In this document: piece by piece, positions 44,101 to 51,786 of the stretch
Position numbering within the stretch: position 1 is the first letter of the stretch
How the letters are laid out: each line of letters begins with the position of its first letter
Origin: Labilithrix sp.
GTDB lineage: Bacteria; Myxococcota_A; Polyangia; Polyangiales; Polyangiaceae
Reading direction: 5' to 3'
Length of the DNA: 64,000 nucleotides
NCBI GenBank assembly: GCA_019637175.1
Contig: JAHBWD010000002.1
Location: 62,001-126,000, forward strand
Made by a program: the position numbers and the translations under genes
The notes under the pieces: generated by a model
What the model saw: only the letters and a program-made list of their open reading frames with translations
What the model was told of the DNA's origin: nothing
The model's database searches: none

Positions 44101-44331
44101 ACGGGCACGGGCGCCGAGGTGCAGCGCCCGCTGGCCACGGTCGTCATCGGCGGCCTGCTCATCGGGATGGTCGTCTCGATGCTCGCGCTGCCCGCCATGC
44201 TCCTTCTCGCCGCGCGGCGAGAGGCGCTCGAGCCGGAGACGGAAGACGATCGCGCCGAAGACTGGTCGCCGCTCAGCGGCGCGAGCGGTCATCACCGCGC
44301 GGCGAAGGACCTGCGCGCCCACGGCGAGTGA
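41170..44331 (+). CDS. Heavy-metal RND efflux pump inner-membrane subunit (CzcA/CusA family)
   Basis: A 1053-residue HME-RND transporter, near the family length, driving proton-coupled export of metal ions or other cations across the envelope. The first helix and DAVPDVTNIQVQVVTRA are family-typical, as are the duplicated six-helix halves. The proton-relay motif of TM4 reads IDFGIVVEGAVLTVEH: D395 and E408 are kept, but the middle acidic residue that is Asp in CzcA (D408 there) is Glu401. The GTG start at 41170 overlaps the last tandem repeat; a GTG at 41095 would translate the repeats. No outer-membrane factor gene is adjacent, so the pump must share one encoded elsewhere. Substrate cannot be fixed. 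Confidence 0.93.
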   Translation: MKALVLWAAKNAFVALMICMGIIATGAWAAKNLAIDAVPDVTNIQVQVVTRASALSATEVESQITQPIERGMAGVPGLVLTRSISKLGISIVTLIFDDSSDVYFARQLVNERLVQVREFIPPSIGKPELGPITTALGEIYMFELRGEGRSPEELRTIVEWQITPKMRQVPGVIEVVGFGGALKQYRVTLDPARLAAHGVSFEMVREAIEKDNRVGGGGYVESAGEQIVLRGDARFKGIEDIEATVVRTDDSGIPIRIGQLGEVDTGPALRQGAMTRDGRGEIVGGSILMLKGRNSREVVASVKAAIAELTPFLPAGVHMEPYYDRAEFIDRVLGTIARNLSEGAIIVVVCLLLTLGSLRAGLLVAGAIPFAMLVGFIGLNAIGYTGNVMSLGAIDFGIVVEGAVLTVEHAMTACSSVADRHRRRRAITHAMADVAKPAVFSVVITILVFLPLVTLEDVEGKMFRPVVISLCFMLAGALFYALVLVPAVAPRFLKGSNDGREPWLIRRARAAYAPALDLVLRRPWASIGAAATLTLALLATGANMGAEFLPRIFEGAYALDTLRPPSTSVGQAIALSKEAEQTLKEAPEVETVVSRIGRPEGAVDFAGPESSDVFVILKPKGKWRKGMTPEKLAEELSSKLEQRVPATLHAFSQPIEMRVNDLIAGVKGDVAIKIYGDDLTTMSDVADQIRKTVAAIPGAADTKMEVATGLPSIRVVINRDHVGRLGVPPGSVLDALAMARAGLPVGIVREGERVFDLTLRIGGDQVDDERDLGRLPLMTPNGNLVPLSMVADVKLENTVVMVGREQNKRRLIVQANVRGRDMVGFVKEAQQKVAKLDLPKSVEIVWGGQFQNFNRAKDRLMLLVPVAIGAIALMLVFMFRSFRYMIITVLNLPFAVAGGVLALTLRGLPFSIPAGVGFIALCGVAVMTGIVMTESLINTPRGPDVEGRVRKAVLAAFRAPISTALVAAIGFIPAATATGTGAEVQRPLATVVIGGLLIGMVVSMLALPAMLLLAARREALEPETEDDRAEDWSPLSGASGHHRAAKDLRAHGE

Positions 44332-44337
44332 GCGCGA

Positions 44338-44356
44338 CCGTGGCGCGCCGCCACGG
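44338..44356 (+). terminator. Hairpin after the efflux operon
   Basis: CCGTGGCG-CGC-CGCCACGG is a perfect 8-base stem with a 3-base loop, beginning six bases after the pump stop codon. There is no T-run, so it is either an inefficient or factor-assisted terminator or an mRNA-stabilising stem. Confidence 0.55.
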
Positions 44357-44405
44357 CGCACGCTCCCGGCGCTGCTCTCGACGTAGCGATGCGCCCGAAT
44401 GAGGC

Positions 44406-45815
44406 GTGGCTCCGCGCTTGCACTCGTTCGAAGCGAAGTTGCTCGCCCTCGCCGTCTCGGTGCTCTGCCTGGCGCTGAATGCGTTCTTCGTCGCGGCGGA
44501 GTTCGCCCTCGTCAAGGTTCACGTCACGCAGCTCGAGCCACGCGTGCGCAAGGGCGACCGCCGCGCCAAGACGGCGCTCTTGGTCCTCCACAGGCTCGAC
44601 CGCTACCTCTCGGTGACGCAGTTCGGCATCACCGTCGCGAGCCTCGGCCTCGGCTGGCTCGGCGAGCCCGCGCTCGCGGCGCTCGCCGACACTGCGGCCG
44701 TCAGGCTCACGGGCAGCTCCATCGGGACCACCGGCCGCGTCATCGTCAGCGTCGTCGCGCTCGGCATCCTCACGTTCCTTCACCTGCTGCTCGGTGAGCT
44801 CGTCCCGAAGTTCGTCGCGATCCAGCACTCGGAGGAGACCGTCTTGCGCACGGTGCGCTTTCTCCGCCTCGTCGACACGGTCTTCCGCCCGGTCCTCTGG
44901 GTGCTCGAGCTCTCGCAGCGCGCCGTGCTCCGCCTCTTCGGGATCGATCCCGAGCGAGCCAGCGAAGGCACGCTCTCCGAGGACCAGATCGTGGGCATCC
45001 TCGCGGCGGCGACCGCGCGCACCGTGCGCGGCGTCGAGAAGCAGCGGATGGTCGAGCGCGTCCTCCGGTTCGCGCGGCGCCCCGTGCGGCAGATCATGGT
45101 CTCGCGCGTCGACGTCTTCGCCCTCGACGTCGACACCCCGGTGCCGGAGGCGCTCGAGCGGGTCAAGAAGGAGGGCTTCTCGCGCGTGCTCTTGATCGAG
45201 AACCAAGCGATGGATGACGTCGCCGGCTACCTCTACGTCAAGGATCTCTTCGTCGCTCCCGGCGCGCGCGATCGCGACACCCTCCGCGGTCTCGGGCGTC
45301 ACGCGCTCTTCGTGCCCGAGTCGCGCGACGCGCTCTCGGTGCTCCGCGACATGCAAGAGCAGCGAACCCCGTTCGCGGTCGTGGTCGACGAGTACGGCGG
45401 AACGAGCGGCATCGTCACGATGGAGGATCTGGTCGAGGACGTCCTCGGCGACATTCGCGACGAGCTCGACGTCGAACCCGAGATCGTCGTCCTCCGCGCG
45501 ACCGATCCGCCGACGTGGGAGGTCGACGCGGGCGCCACCGTCGACGATCTCCGCGACAACGGCGTCCCCGTCGATCGCTTCGACCGACTCGAAGCGCAGG
45601 AGTCCGGCGAGCACATCGGCAAGCTCGTCCTCGACCGCCTGGGCCACCTCCCGAGCGTGGGCGACGTCGTCGAGCTGGGCGAGGGCGCGCTCGCCGAGAT
45701 CGTCGCCACGACGCGCCGCCGCGTGCACCGCGTGCGCATCCGCGTCGAGCGCGCCCCGCCTTCGTCGCCCGAGCCGCGCGCGGGCCGAAAGCTCGCAAAC
45801 GTCGAAAAGTTGTAG
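44406..45815 (+). CDS. CNNM/CBS-pair/CorC_HlyC membrane protein ('hemolysin family')
   Basis: A 469-residue inner-membrane protein. The N-terminal CNNM domain has about four helices (VLCLALNAFFVAAEFALVKV, VTQFGITVASLGLGWLGEPA, ILTFLHLLLGELVPKFVAI). Two CBS domains follow (VRQIMVSRVDVFALDVDTPV and TPFAVVVDEYGGTSGIVTME), then a C-terminal CorC_HlyC domain (DRLGHLPSVGDVVELGEGAL). The family is associated with magnesium or other divalent-cation transport and was historically mislabelled hemolysin. The CBS pair probably binds adenine nucleotides. It begins with GTG and ends immediately before the FtsE frame. Confidence 0.92.
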   Translation: MAPRLHSFEAKLLALAVSVLCLALNAFFVAAEFALVKVHVTQLEPRVRKGDRRAKTALLVLHRLDRYLSVTQFGITVASLGLGWLGEPALAALADTAAVRLTGSSIGTTGRVIVSVVALGILTFLHLLLGELVPKFVAIQHSEETVLRTVRFLRLVDTVFRPVLWVLELSQRAVLRLFGIDPERASEGTLSEDQIVGILAAATARTVRGVEKQRMVERVLRFARRPVRQIMVSRVDVFALDVDTPVPEALERVKKEGFSRVLLIENQAMDDVAGYLYVKDLFVAPGARDRDTLRGLGRHALFVPESRDALSVLRDMQEQRTPFAVVVDEYGGTSGIVTMEDLVEDVLGDIRDELDVEPEIVVLRATDPPTWEVDAGATVDDLRDNGVPVDRFDRLEAQESGEHIGKLVLDRLGHLPSVGDVVELGEGALAEIVATTRRRVHRVRIRVERAPPSSPEPRAGRKLANVEKL

Positions 45816-45845
45816 GTGCTTGCCGCCTCCTGTTACGCGGGTGGA

Positions 45846-46703
45846 ATGAGCCGCCGCGAGAATGCGAGCCTGATGACCCCACGCGCCCGGGGGGATGCCG
45901 GCGAGGAGTCGGAGAGCCGTCCGTTCAGGCCGCTCCTGCGCGCGGGCGAGCGCTTCGCGCGCGACGCGGCCAACCGGCCCATCCTGATGTTCGAGGACGT
46001 CTACAAGTCCTATCGACCGGGCGCGCCGGTGCTCCGCGGGATGAACCTCATCATCGAGCGCGGCGAGTTCGTGTTCATCACCGGTCCGAGCGGATCGGGC
46101 AAGAGCACGCTCCTTCGGATCTTGTACGCCGCCGAGAAGCCCGACGACGGCCGCATCCTCTTCCTCGGTCGCGACATCGCGCGCCTGCGCGACGACTCGG
46201 TGCCCTTCCTCCGCCGCAACCTGGGCGTCGTCTTCCAAGACTTCAAGCTCGTACAGTCGTGGAGCGTGTTCGAGAACGTGGCGATCACCCTCGAGGTGCT
46301 CGGCCTGCCGACGCGCCTCATCCGCTCGCGCGTCGGCGAAGCGCTCGAGCGCGTCGGCCTCCAGGGTCGCGGGAGCGATCCCGCGGGCGTGCTCTCGGGC
46401 GGCGAGCAGCAGCGCATCGCGATCGCCCGCGCGATCGTGGGCGAGCCCGCGCTCATCCTCGCCGACGAGCCGACGGGCAACCTCGATCCGCAGCTCGCGC
46501 TCGACATCCTCGGCCTCTTCGAGGAGATCCACGAGAACGGAACCACGATCCTCTTCGCCACGCACGATCGCTCGCTGCTCGACGTGCGCGCGCGTCGCTT
46601 GATCGTGCTCGACGAAGGCAAGGCGGTCGACGTGCCGAACGGCGTCGGCGCGCAAGACGAAGAGCTCTACGAAGCCCCTGGCGACAACGAGCTCCCTCTG
46701 TAG
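45846..46703 (+). CDS. ftsE: Cell-division ABC ATPase FtsE
   Basis: The ATPase of the FtsEX complex, which couples the divisome to peptidoglycan hydrolase activation. Walker [10 protein letters not shown], signature [16 protein letters not shown], Walker [13 protein letters not shown] and the H-loop ATHDRSLLD are present, as is FtsE-like [18 protein letters not shown]. From this ATG the product has 285 residues, with a 47-residue charged N-terminal extension ([10 protein letters not shown] onwards). A second ATG at 45987 gives the canonical FtsE start ([12 protein letters not shown]) and 238 residues but has no ribosome binding site. The start is therefore uncertain. ftsX follows after 19 bases. 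Confidence 0.93.
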   Translation: MSRRENASLMTPRARGDAGEESESRPFRPLLRAGERFARDAANRPILMFEDVYKSYRPGAPVLRGMNLIIERGEFVFITGPSGSGKSTLLRILYAAEKPDDGRILFLGRDIARLRDDSVPFLRRNLGVVFQDFKLVQSWSVFENVAITLEVLGLPTRLIRSRVGEALERVGLQGRGSDPAGVLSGGEQQRIAIARAIVGEPALILADEPTGNLDPQLALDILGLFEEIHENGTTILFATHDRSLLDVRARRLIVLDEGKAVDVPNGVGAQDEELYEAPGDNELPL

Positions 46704-46722
46704 GGAAACGAGGAGACTACGC

Positions 46723-47613
46723 ATGCTCGATGGGTCGATTGGGACGACGCGGCGGGCGCGGCGCGGAATGTTGCGCGAGTGGCGGCTCCACGCGCTCAGC
46801 GTCTTTTCGCTCGCGGTCGCCTTCGTGTGCCTGGGCGCGGCGCTGCTCGTGCTCACCAACTTGCGCGCGATCGAAGAGCGCTGGTCGCACGCCGGCCGCG
46901 CGTCGATCTACTTGAAAGACAACGCGCAGGCGCAAGACGTCGAGCAGCTCAAGGTCGCGCTCGCGAACGTGCCCGGCGTCCTCGGCGTTCGCTACGTCTC
47001 CGCGGCGCAGGCGCGCGCCGAGTTCGGTCAGAAGGAGGCCGGACCGAAGGGCGAGCTCGCGGCGCTCCCCGTCGACGCGTTCCCCGCCTCGATCGAGGTC
47101 GAGGTGCGGCCCGAGCTCAACGACGCCGAGCTCAACGAGATCGTCGGCAAGCTCCGTCAGCTCCCCGCGGTCGACGACGTCGAGACCTATCAGGCGTGGA
47201 CCGAGCGCCTCTCGCGCCTGGTGAGGGGCGGCGTCGCCGCCGCGGCGCTCCTCGCGCTCGTCGTGTTCGCTTCGGTGCTCGCGGTCGTCGGCTCGACGAT
47301 CCGCCTCGCGCTCCAGCGGCGCCGCACCGAGGTCGAGGTGCTCAAGCTCGTGGGCGCCAACGATCGATTCATCAAGGGACCGTTCCTCGTCGAGGGCAGC
47401 GCGCAGGGCGCGCTCGGCGCGACCGGAGCCATCGCGCTCCTCGCGGCGCTCTTCTTCCTCGTTCGCGGCCGGCTCGACGCCGAGCTCGCGGGGCTCATCG
47501 GCATCGAGCCTTCGTTCCTCCCCTGGTACGTCGCGGCGGGCATGGTCGGCGTGGGCATGCTCCTCGGCACGCTCGCCGCTTCGCTCGGCCTGCGGAGGCT
47601 CGTGACCGTATGA
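46723..47613 (+). CDS. ftsX: Cell-division membrane protein FtsX
   Basis: A 296-residue FtsX: one N-terminal helix (HALSVFSLAVAFVCLGAALL), a periplasmic domain (IYLKDNAQAQDVEQLKVALA, FPASIEVEVRPELNDAELNE) and three C-terminal helices with the MacB/FtsX-type core EVEVLKLVGANDRFIKGPFL. FtsX transmits ATP-driven movement of FtsE to periplasmic amidase activators. A GAGGAG ribosome binding site precedes the ATG. The stop overlaps the envC-like start by ATGA, a strong sign that all three products work together. Confidence 0.93.
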   Translation: MLDGSIGTTRRARRGMLREWRLHALSVFSLAVAFVCLGAALLVLTNLRAIEERWSHAGRASIYLKDNAQAQDVEQLKVALANVPGVLGVRYVSAAQARAEFGQKEAGPKGELAALPVDAFPASIEVEVRPELNDAELNEIVGKLRQLPAVDDVETYQAWTERLSRLVRGGVAAAALLALVVFASVLAVVGSTIRLALQRRRTEVEVLKLVGANDRFIKGPFLVEGSAQGALGATGAIALLAALFFLVRGRLDAELAGLIGIEPSFLPWYVAAGMVGVGMLLGTLAASLGLRRLVTV

Positions 47614-48641
47614 AGAAGAGCGCGCTCGGGATCTTCGCCGTTCTCGCCCTCGCCGTCCTCGGCAGCGACGGCAACGCAGCGCCGCGATCGCGATCGTGGG
47701 ATCGGGATCGCGAGCCGACGAGCCTCGGCGTCGTTCCGCTGCCTCCGCCTCCGGCGGCGCCCGCGTCGTCGTCGACCCTCGCGCTCGCCGCGCTCGATCG
47801 TCGCATCGCCGATCTCGACGCCGAGGAAGAAGCCTCGAAGCGCGAGCTCTCGGAGCTCTCGGGGAAGATCGCCGAGGCGCACGCGCGATCGCTGAGCCGC
47901 GGGCGCGCGTTCTATCGCCTGACGCGCGCGGGCATGCTGCCCGTCGGCGCCGGCTTCGACGAGCTCGTCTCGCACGCGATGCGCGTCGAGCGATCGCGCC
48001 GCGCGCTCGCGAGCGAGCTCGGCGGGGAAAAGAAGCTCCGCGAGCGCGGCGTCGAGCTGTCACGCAGCCTCGAGCGCGTCGCGCGCGATCGCGTCGCGCT
48101 CGGCAGCCAGCGCAACGCGATGGACGCCGCGCGGCTCGCGGTCGAAGACGAGGCGCGCCGCCAGTCGGCGTTCGATCGCGCGTTCTCCTCTTCGAACGGC
48201 CCGGCCGACTACGTCGCCGTGTACGGAGGCAACGGCGCGGCGCCTTCGAACGGCACCGCGGGCTTCGCCACCTCGCGCGGCAGGCTCCTCTTTCCGCTCG
48301 CGGGGCGCGCCGAGGTCAGGCAGACGCGGCGCGAAGGCACCGACGGGCCCGGCCTCGAGATCAAGGCCTCGCTCGGCACGCCGGTCCGCGCGGTGTTCAC
48401 CGGCCGCGTCGCCTTCGCCGATCGATACGGCGCGTACGGCAAGCTCGTGATCCTCGATCACGGCGATCACTACTACAGCGTCAGCGGCAACCTCGCGTCG
48501 AGCGAGGTCAAGGTCGGCGACGAAGTCTCCGCCGGCGAGCGCCTCGGAACCGTGGGCGACGAGGGCCGAGGCCCGATGCTCTACTTCGAGATCCGCCACG
48601 GCACCGAGACGCTCGCGCCGGGCCCGTGGCTCGGCGTGTGA
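47610..48641 (+). CDS. envC: EnvC-like murein hydrolase activator (degenerate LytM)
   Basis: A 343-residue periplasmic protein: signal peptide, Pro-rich linker, coiled coil (LDRRIADLDAEEEASKRELS to RVALGSQRNAMDAARLAVED) and a C-terminal M23/LytM domain (SRGRLLFPLAGRAEVRQTRR, LGTPVRAVFTGRVAFADRYG, VILDHGDHYYSVSGNL, PMLYFEIRHG). The zinc ligands of active LytM enzymes are replaced (the HxGxD position reads GPGLEIKA and HxH reads YFEIR), exactly as in EnvC, which activates amidases rather than cutting peptidoglycan. The coiled coil is the expected FtsX-binding part. It is translationally coupled to ftsX. Confidence 0.9.
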   Translation: MKKSALGIFAVLALAVLGSDGNAAPRSRSWDRDREPTSLGVVPLPPPPAAPASSSTLALAALDRRIADLDAEEEASKRELSELSGKIAEAHARSLSRGRAFYRLTRAGMLPVGAGFDELVSHAMRVERSRRALASELGGEKKLRERGVELSRSLERVARDRVALGSQRNAMDAARLAVEDEARRQSAFDRAFSSSNGPADYVAVYGGNGAAPSNGTAGFATSRGRLLFPLAGRAEVRQTRREGTDGPGLEIKASLGTPVRAVFTGRVAFADRYGAYGKLVILDHGDHYYSVSGNLASSEVKVGDEVSAGERLGTVGDEGRGPMLYFEIRHGTETLAPGPWLGV

Positions 48642-48684
48642 CGCGCGGCTTGAAATTCTCTCCAAGGCGCGCCACACCTAAGGG

Positions 48685-49200
48685 GTGGCGAGCGTCGGGA
48701 AGTGGCTGATCGCGTGCGTGTTCGGGGTGGGGCTCTCCGCCGCGTTCGCGACCGCGTGCGAGACGCGCGCGATCTCGCTCTCGCATTGTGATCAGGTCGT
48801 TCGCCGCTGCCGGCCGATCTGCAACTACTTCTGCGACTCGTGGGGCTGCTATCCCGCGTGCTGGGAGAGCTGCGTGTACGACTGCTACGTCTTCCCCGAC
48901 GAGCAAGAGGCGGGGCCGGTCGACGCCGGCGCGATCGACGCGAGCGAGCCCGACGCGAGCGAGCCCGACGCGACGCCCGTCGAAGGGGGCGACGGCGGGC
49001 TCTGCGCGGCGTGCACCTCGAACGCCGACTGCGCGTCGGGCGGCCTCTGCGTGACGGCGGGCGGCGCGCCCGACGAAGACGGCGGCGGCCCGCGCCGGTT
49101 CTGCGGTCAACCGTGCGCGGCGAGCTGCCCCGACGGCTTCACCTGTCAGGAGCTCGGCTCGAGCCGGCAGTGCCTTCCGAACGCCGGCCGCTGCGAGTGA
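48685..49200 (+). CDS. Cys-rich exported protein
   Basis: A 171-residue protein with a hydrophobic signal (WLIACVFGVGLSAAFATAC; ATAC may be a lipobox). There are two cysteine-rich modules: CDQVVRRCRPICNYFCDSWG with CYPACWESCVYDC, and CAACTSNADCASGGLC to CLPNAGRC, separated by an Asp/Ala/Ser/Glu/Pro linker. Cysteine spacing in the second module resembles the Cys-rich repeats of other myxobacterial surface lipoproteins, including the one at 51.8-52.6 kb. It starts with GTG after a weak AAGG. The role is unknown; probably extracellular and disulfide-stabilised. Confidence 0.75.
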   Translation: MASVGKWLIACVFGVGLSAAFATACETRAISLSHCDQVVRRCRPICNYFCDSWGCYPACWESCVYDCYVFPDEQEAGPVDAGAIDASEPDASEPDATPVEGGDGGLCAACTSNADCASGGLCVTAGGAPDEDGGGPRRFCGQPCAASCPDGFTCQELGSSRQCLPNAGRCE

Positions 49201-49207
49201 CGCTCGC

Positions 49208-50605
49208 TCATCGAAGCGGGATCTGCGGGATCGCCTGCTTCATCAAGTCGGTCTGCGCCAAGAGATCGGTCACCTTCGCGACCTCGGCGTTCTCCTTGTA
49301 GAACGAGAGCTGCTTGTCGGCGCGCTCGAGGGCGAAGCGCGACGCCGTGTTGAGCACGACGTCTTTCGCCTGCGCGTTGGCGGTGACCTGCGCGCGGAGC
49401 TGCGCCACGAGCGCGTCCGACGTGAGCCCGCCCTTCGACTTCGCCGTCGCCGCGACCACGCCCGCGACCTGACGCGCGCGCTCGGTGTACTCGACGGCGT
49501 CGGAGATCGTCCGCGCGACGGCGCCGCCGCGCGGCATGATCGCCACGATCGTCTTCATGTACTCGAGGTAGTCGTGGTCGCCCTTCCAGAGCGAGAGCAC
49601 CGTCTTGTAGATCTGCGAGCTCGGCAGCCCCGTCATCGTGTCGAGCACGCCGAGGAACGCGCCGAAGGCCGCGAGCTTCTTCTCGCGCTCCTCGACCTTC
49701 CACTTCGCGAACTCCTTCGACTGCTCGATCGTCGTCGCGAGCGTTCGCGCCTTGTCGAGGAACTTCGCCTTGTCGTCCGGCGCCCGAGGGAACACCGGCG
49801 CGCGCGCCGGGATCGATCCGTCTTCGACGACCGCGAGCAGCACCTTGCGGATGCTGGCCGCGAGCGTCGCCGAGTTCGCGTCGGTCGAGCGCGTCGTGAG
49901 GCCGACCGCGATGATGTCGGCTTCCATGAGCAGGAGCCGGCCGCGATCGTCTTCGAGCCGTTCGACGAGCAAGAGGAGGATCTCCTCGTAGTCTTTGGGC
50001 TGAACGCCCGCGGGCAGCGCGTACGGCAGGTTCGTCGGATCCTTGCGCAGATCGGCGAGCTGCTCGACGAGGCGGTACTGCTCGACGCGGCCCTCCTCGA
50101 TCGCGTTGCGGATGCGCTGGAGCTGCACGAGGAGCCGCGTGAGCGCCCAGTCGAGCCGGCGGATCTCTTCGTAGTCGGTGTGGATGTGATCGCGCGCCAG
50201 CTTCCACGCCTCTTGCGCCTGCCGGCGGCGCTCTTCATCCATGTCGGCGGTGAACGTGAGGCGCTCCGGCACCTTGCGATCCATCTTGAACGACTCGTTG
50301 TCGTCGGCGACGCGGAGATAGAACGGCACCTCGCGCGTCTGGAGCGCGTCGAGCGCGACGACGCCCTTCTGCGCGAGCACGCGGTAGCTGTCTTGCGCGC
50401 TCGACTCCGCGCGCGCCTGCACCTGGGCGTAGCGCGTCGAGTAGAGCTCGTAGGCGCCGTGCACCCAGTCTTGCCCTTGCAGGTGCGCCAGCGGCGCCTC
50501 CGGCGGCCTCGCGCCGCAAGCGGCGATGAGCGGCGGCGAGCTGACGAGCGCGATGAGGGGGAACGTGGCGAACCCGCCGAGGAGCTGCCTTCGTGATGTT
50601 TTCAT
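49208..50605 (-). CDS. Large helical lipoprotein paired with a collagen-like lipoprotein
   Basis: A 465-residue protein starting MKTSRRQLLGGFATFPLIAL, a twin-arginine-like signal (SRRQLLGG) ending in a possible lipobox (IAAC). The mature part is predicted almost wholly helical and charged, with coiled-coil stretches (LTRLLVQLQRIRNAIEEGRV, EQLADLRKDPTNL, KVEEREKKLAAFGAFLGVLD). No family is recognised. It overlaps the upstream collagen-like gene by ATGA and should be made with it. An Arg-Arg signal on a lipoprotein suggests export in folded form. Confidence 0.72.
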   Translation of the reverse strand: MKTSRRQLLGGFATFPLIALVSSPPLIAACGARPPEAPLAHLQGQDWVHGAYELYSTRYAQVQARAESSAQDSYRVLAQKGVVALDALQTREVPFYLRVADDNESFKMDRKVPERLTFTADMDEERRRQAQEAWKLARDHIHTDYEEIRRLDWALTRLLVQLQRIRNAIEEGRVEQYRLVEQLADLRKDPTNLPYALPAGVQPKDYEEILLLLVERLEDDRGRLLLMEADIIAVGLTTRSTDANSATLAASIRKVLLAVVEDGSIPARAPVFPRAPDDKAKFLDKARTLATTIEQSKEFAKWKVEEREKKLAAFGAFLGVLDTMTGLPSSQIYKTVLSLWKGDHDYLEYMKTIVAIMPRGGAVARTISDAVEYTERARQVAGVVAATAKSKGGLTSDALVAQLRAQVTANAQAKDVVLNTASRFALERADKQLSFYKENAEVAKVTDLLAQTDLMKQAIPQIPLR

Positions 50606-51750
50606 AGGGGTTTGAGCTCCGGATAGCGGCTGAAGCGAGCGCGTGCGTCGCCCGCGGTCACGTTGGCGCGCCCAGGCGGACCGGCCTCGCCCATCGCGCC
50701 GCCGGCGCCCGACGCGCCGGTGGGGCCGGTCGATCCGGAGCGCGCCGGAGGAACGTAGGCCCCGGGCTTCGAAGCCGGCGGCGTGATCCCTTGCCCGCCT
50801 GCGCCGCCCGGCCCGCCCGCGCCGCCCGCGCCGCCGTGACCGGGCGCGCCGCCGTGGACGTCGATCTTGAACTGCGAGCGGAGATCCGGGAAGCGTGCAT
50901 CATACACCAGATCGACGGTGCCGCCCGCGCCCCCGTTGCCGCCGCGACCGCCGGCGCCGCCCGTGCCGCCCTTGCCGCCGTCGGAGCCGGGGTTGCCCGA
51001 AGCGCCCGCGCTGCCTTGCGCGCCTCGGCCGCCGTTGCCGCCGCTTCCGCCGTCGCCCCCGGCGGCGTGGATGCTGAACGGTTGATCTTCGGGCACGAGG
51101 AGAACGTCGGTGGCGTCGCCCGAGATGTCGAGCGCGACCACGCGATCGTAGAAGGCCGTCTTCACGATCGTGGCGAACACCGTGAAGCGGGGACCGGGCT
51201 CGCCGTGGCCCCCCATGCCGCCCGCGCCGCCGGTGCCTCCGGACGCGCCGCCCGGGCCGGGGTGACCGTCGTGGCCGCTCTCCTTGATGCAGGCGTAGTC
51301 GGGTTTGTAGTTCGTCTTGAAGGTGAACTTGTCGGGTCTACGCCGATACACGGTGGTGATCTCGAGCTCGCTCCCCGCGGTGGCGAGCACGTTCGGGATC
51401 GGCGTGAACCAGCCCGCCGCGTCGAACGTTCCTTGCGCGCTCTGGAACGCGAAGTCGCTGAAGTCGAGCTTGTCGTTCTTGTTGACGCCCTCGCGACCGG
51501 CCCACGTCTCGACCGACGTCGGCGCCTTGTCGCCGTCGAGCGCCACGTCGGCGAAGATCGCCATCTGCACGGGCTCGCGCGGACAGATCGTCTTCTGCTG
51601 ACGGCGGATGTCGACCGACATCGACTTCACGTCCGCCTTCTCGAGGTTGATCGTGTCGTTGCCGGAGAGTCGCCGGCACGCGGCGCACCCCGTCGCGCTC
51701 ACGGAGAACAGAGCCAGACCGACCACCAGGACCTTGGCGCGGGAGGGCAT
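50602..51750 (-). CDS. Collagen-like glycine-rich lipoprotein
   Basis: A 382-residue lipoprotein (lipobox SATGC, Cys22) with an N-terminal beta domain of about 140 residues (SVDIRRQQKTICPREPVQMA to VYRRRPDKFTFKTNYKPDYA). Glycine-rich blocks follow: HPGPGGASGGTGGAGGMGGH, a short beta insert, a long G-x-y block (GGDGGSGGNGGRGAQGSAGA onwards) and two more near the end. Gly at every third position in several stretches is collagen-like, while GGxGG runs are more like PE-PGRS or silk. A surface-exposed fibrous or adhesive role is plausible. It is coupled to the downstream helical lipoprotein. Confidence 0.8.
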   Translation of the reverse strand: MPSRAKVLVVGLALFSVSATGCAACRRLSGNDTINLEKADVKSMSVDIRRQQKTICPREPVQMAIFADVALDGDKAPTSVETWAGREGVNKNDKLDFSDFAFQSAQGTFDAAGWFTPIPNVLATAGSELEITTVYRRRPDKFTFKTNYKPDYACIKESGHDGHPGPGGASGGTGGAGGMGGHGEPGPRFTVFATIVKTAFYDRVVALDISGDATDVLLVPEDQPFSIHAAGGDGGSGGNGGRGAQGSAGASGNPGSDGGKGGTGGAGGRGGNGGAGGTVDLVYDARFPDLRSQFKIDVHGGAPGHGGAGGAGGPGGAGGQGITPPASKPGAYVPPARSGSTGPTGASGAGGAMGEAGPPGRANVTAGDARARFSRYPELKPL

Positions 51751-51786
51751 GCGGTGGCCGATAGTACCGGAACGCGCGCCTCGCGA

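Noticed and set aside
40618..44361. A 1247-codon open frame on the minus strand across the efflux pump gene
   Set aside because: It is antisense to a clear RND transporter, rich in Arg/Asp/His typical of reverse frames in GC-rich coding DNA, and shows no family motif.
45816..45845. GTG 45816 as the FtsE start
   Set aside because: It follows the previous stop directly but adds residues with no similarity and no ribosome binding site; the ATG choices at 45846 or 45987 are more plausible.
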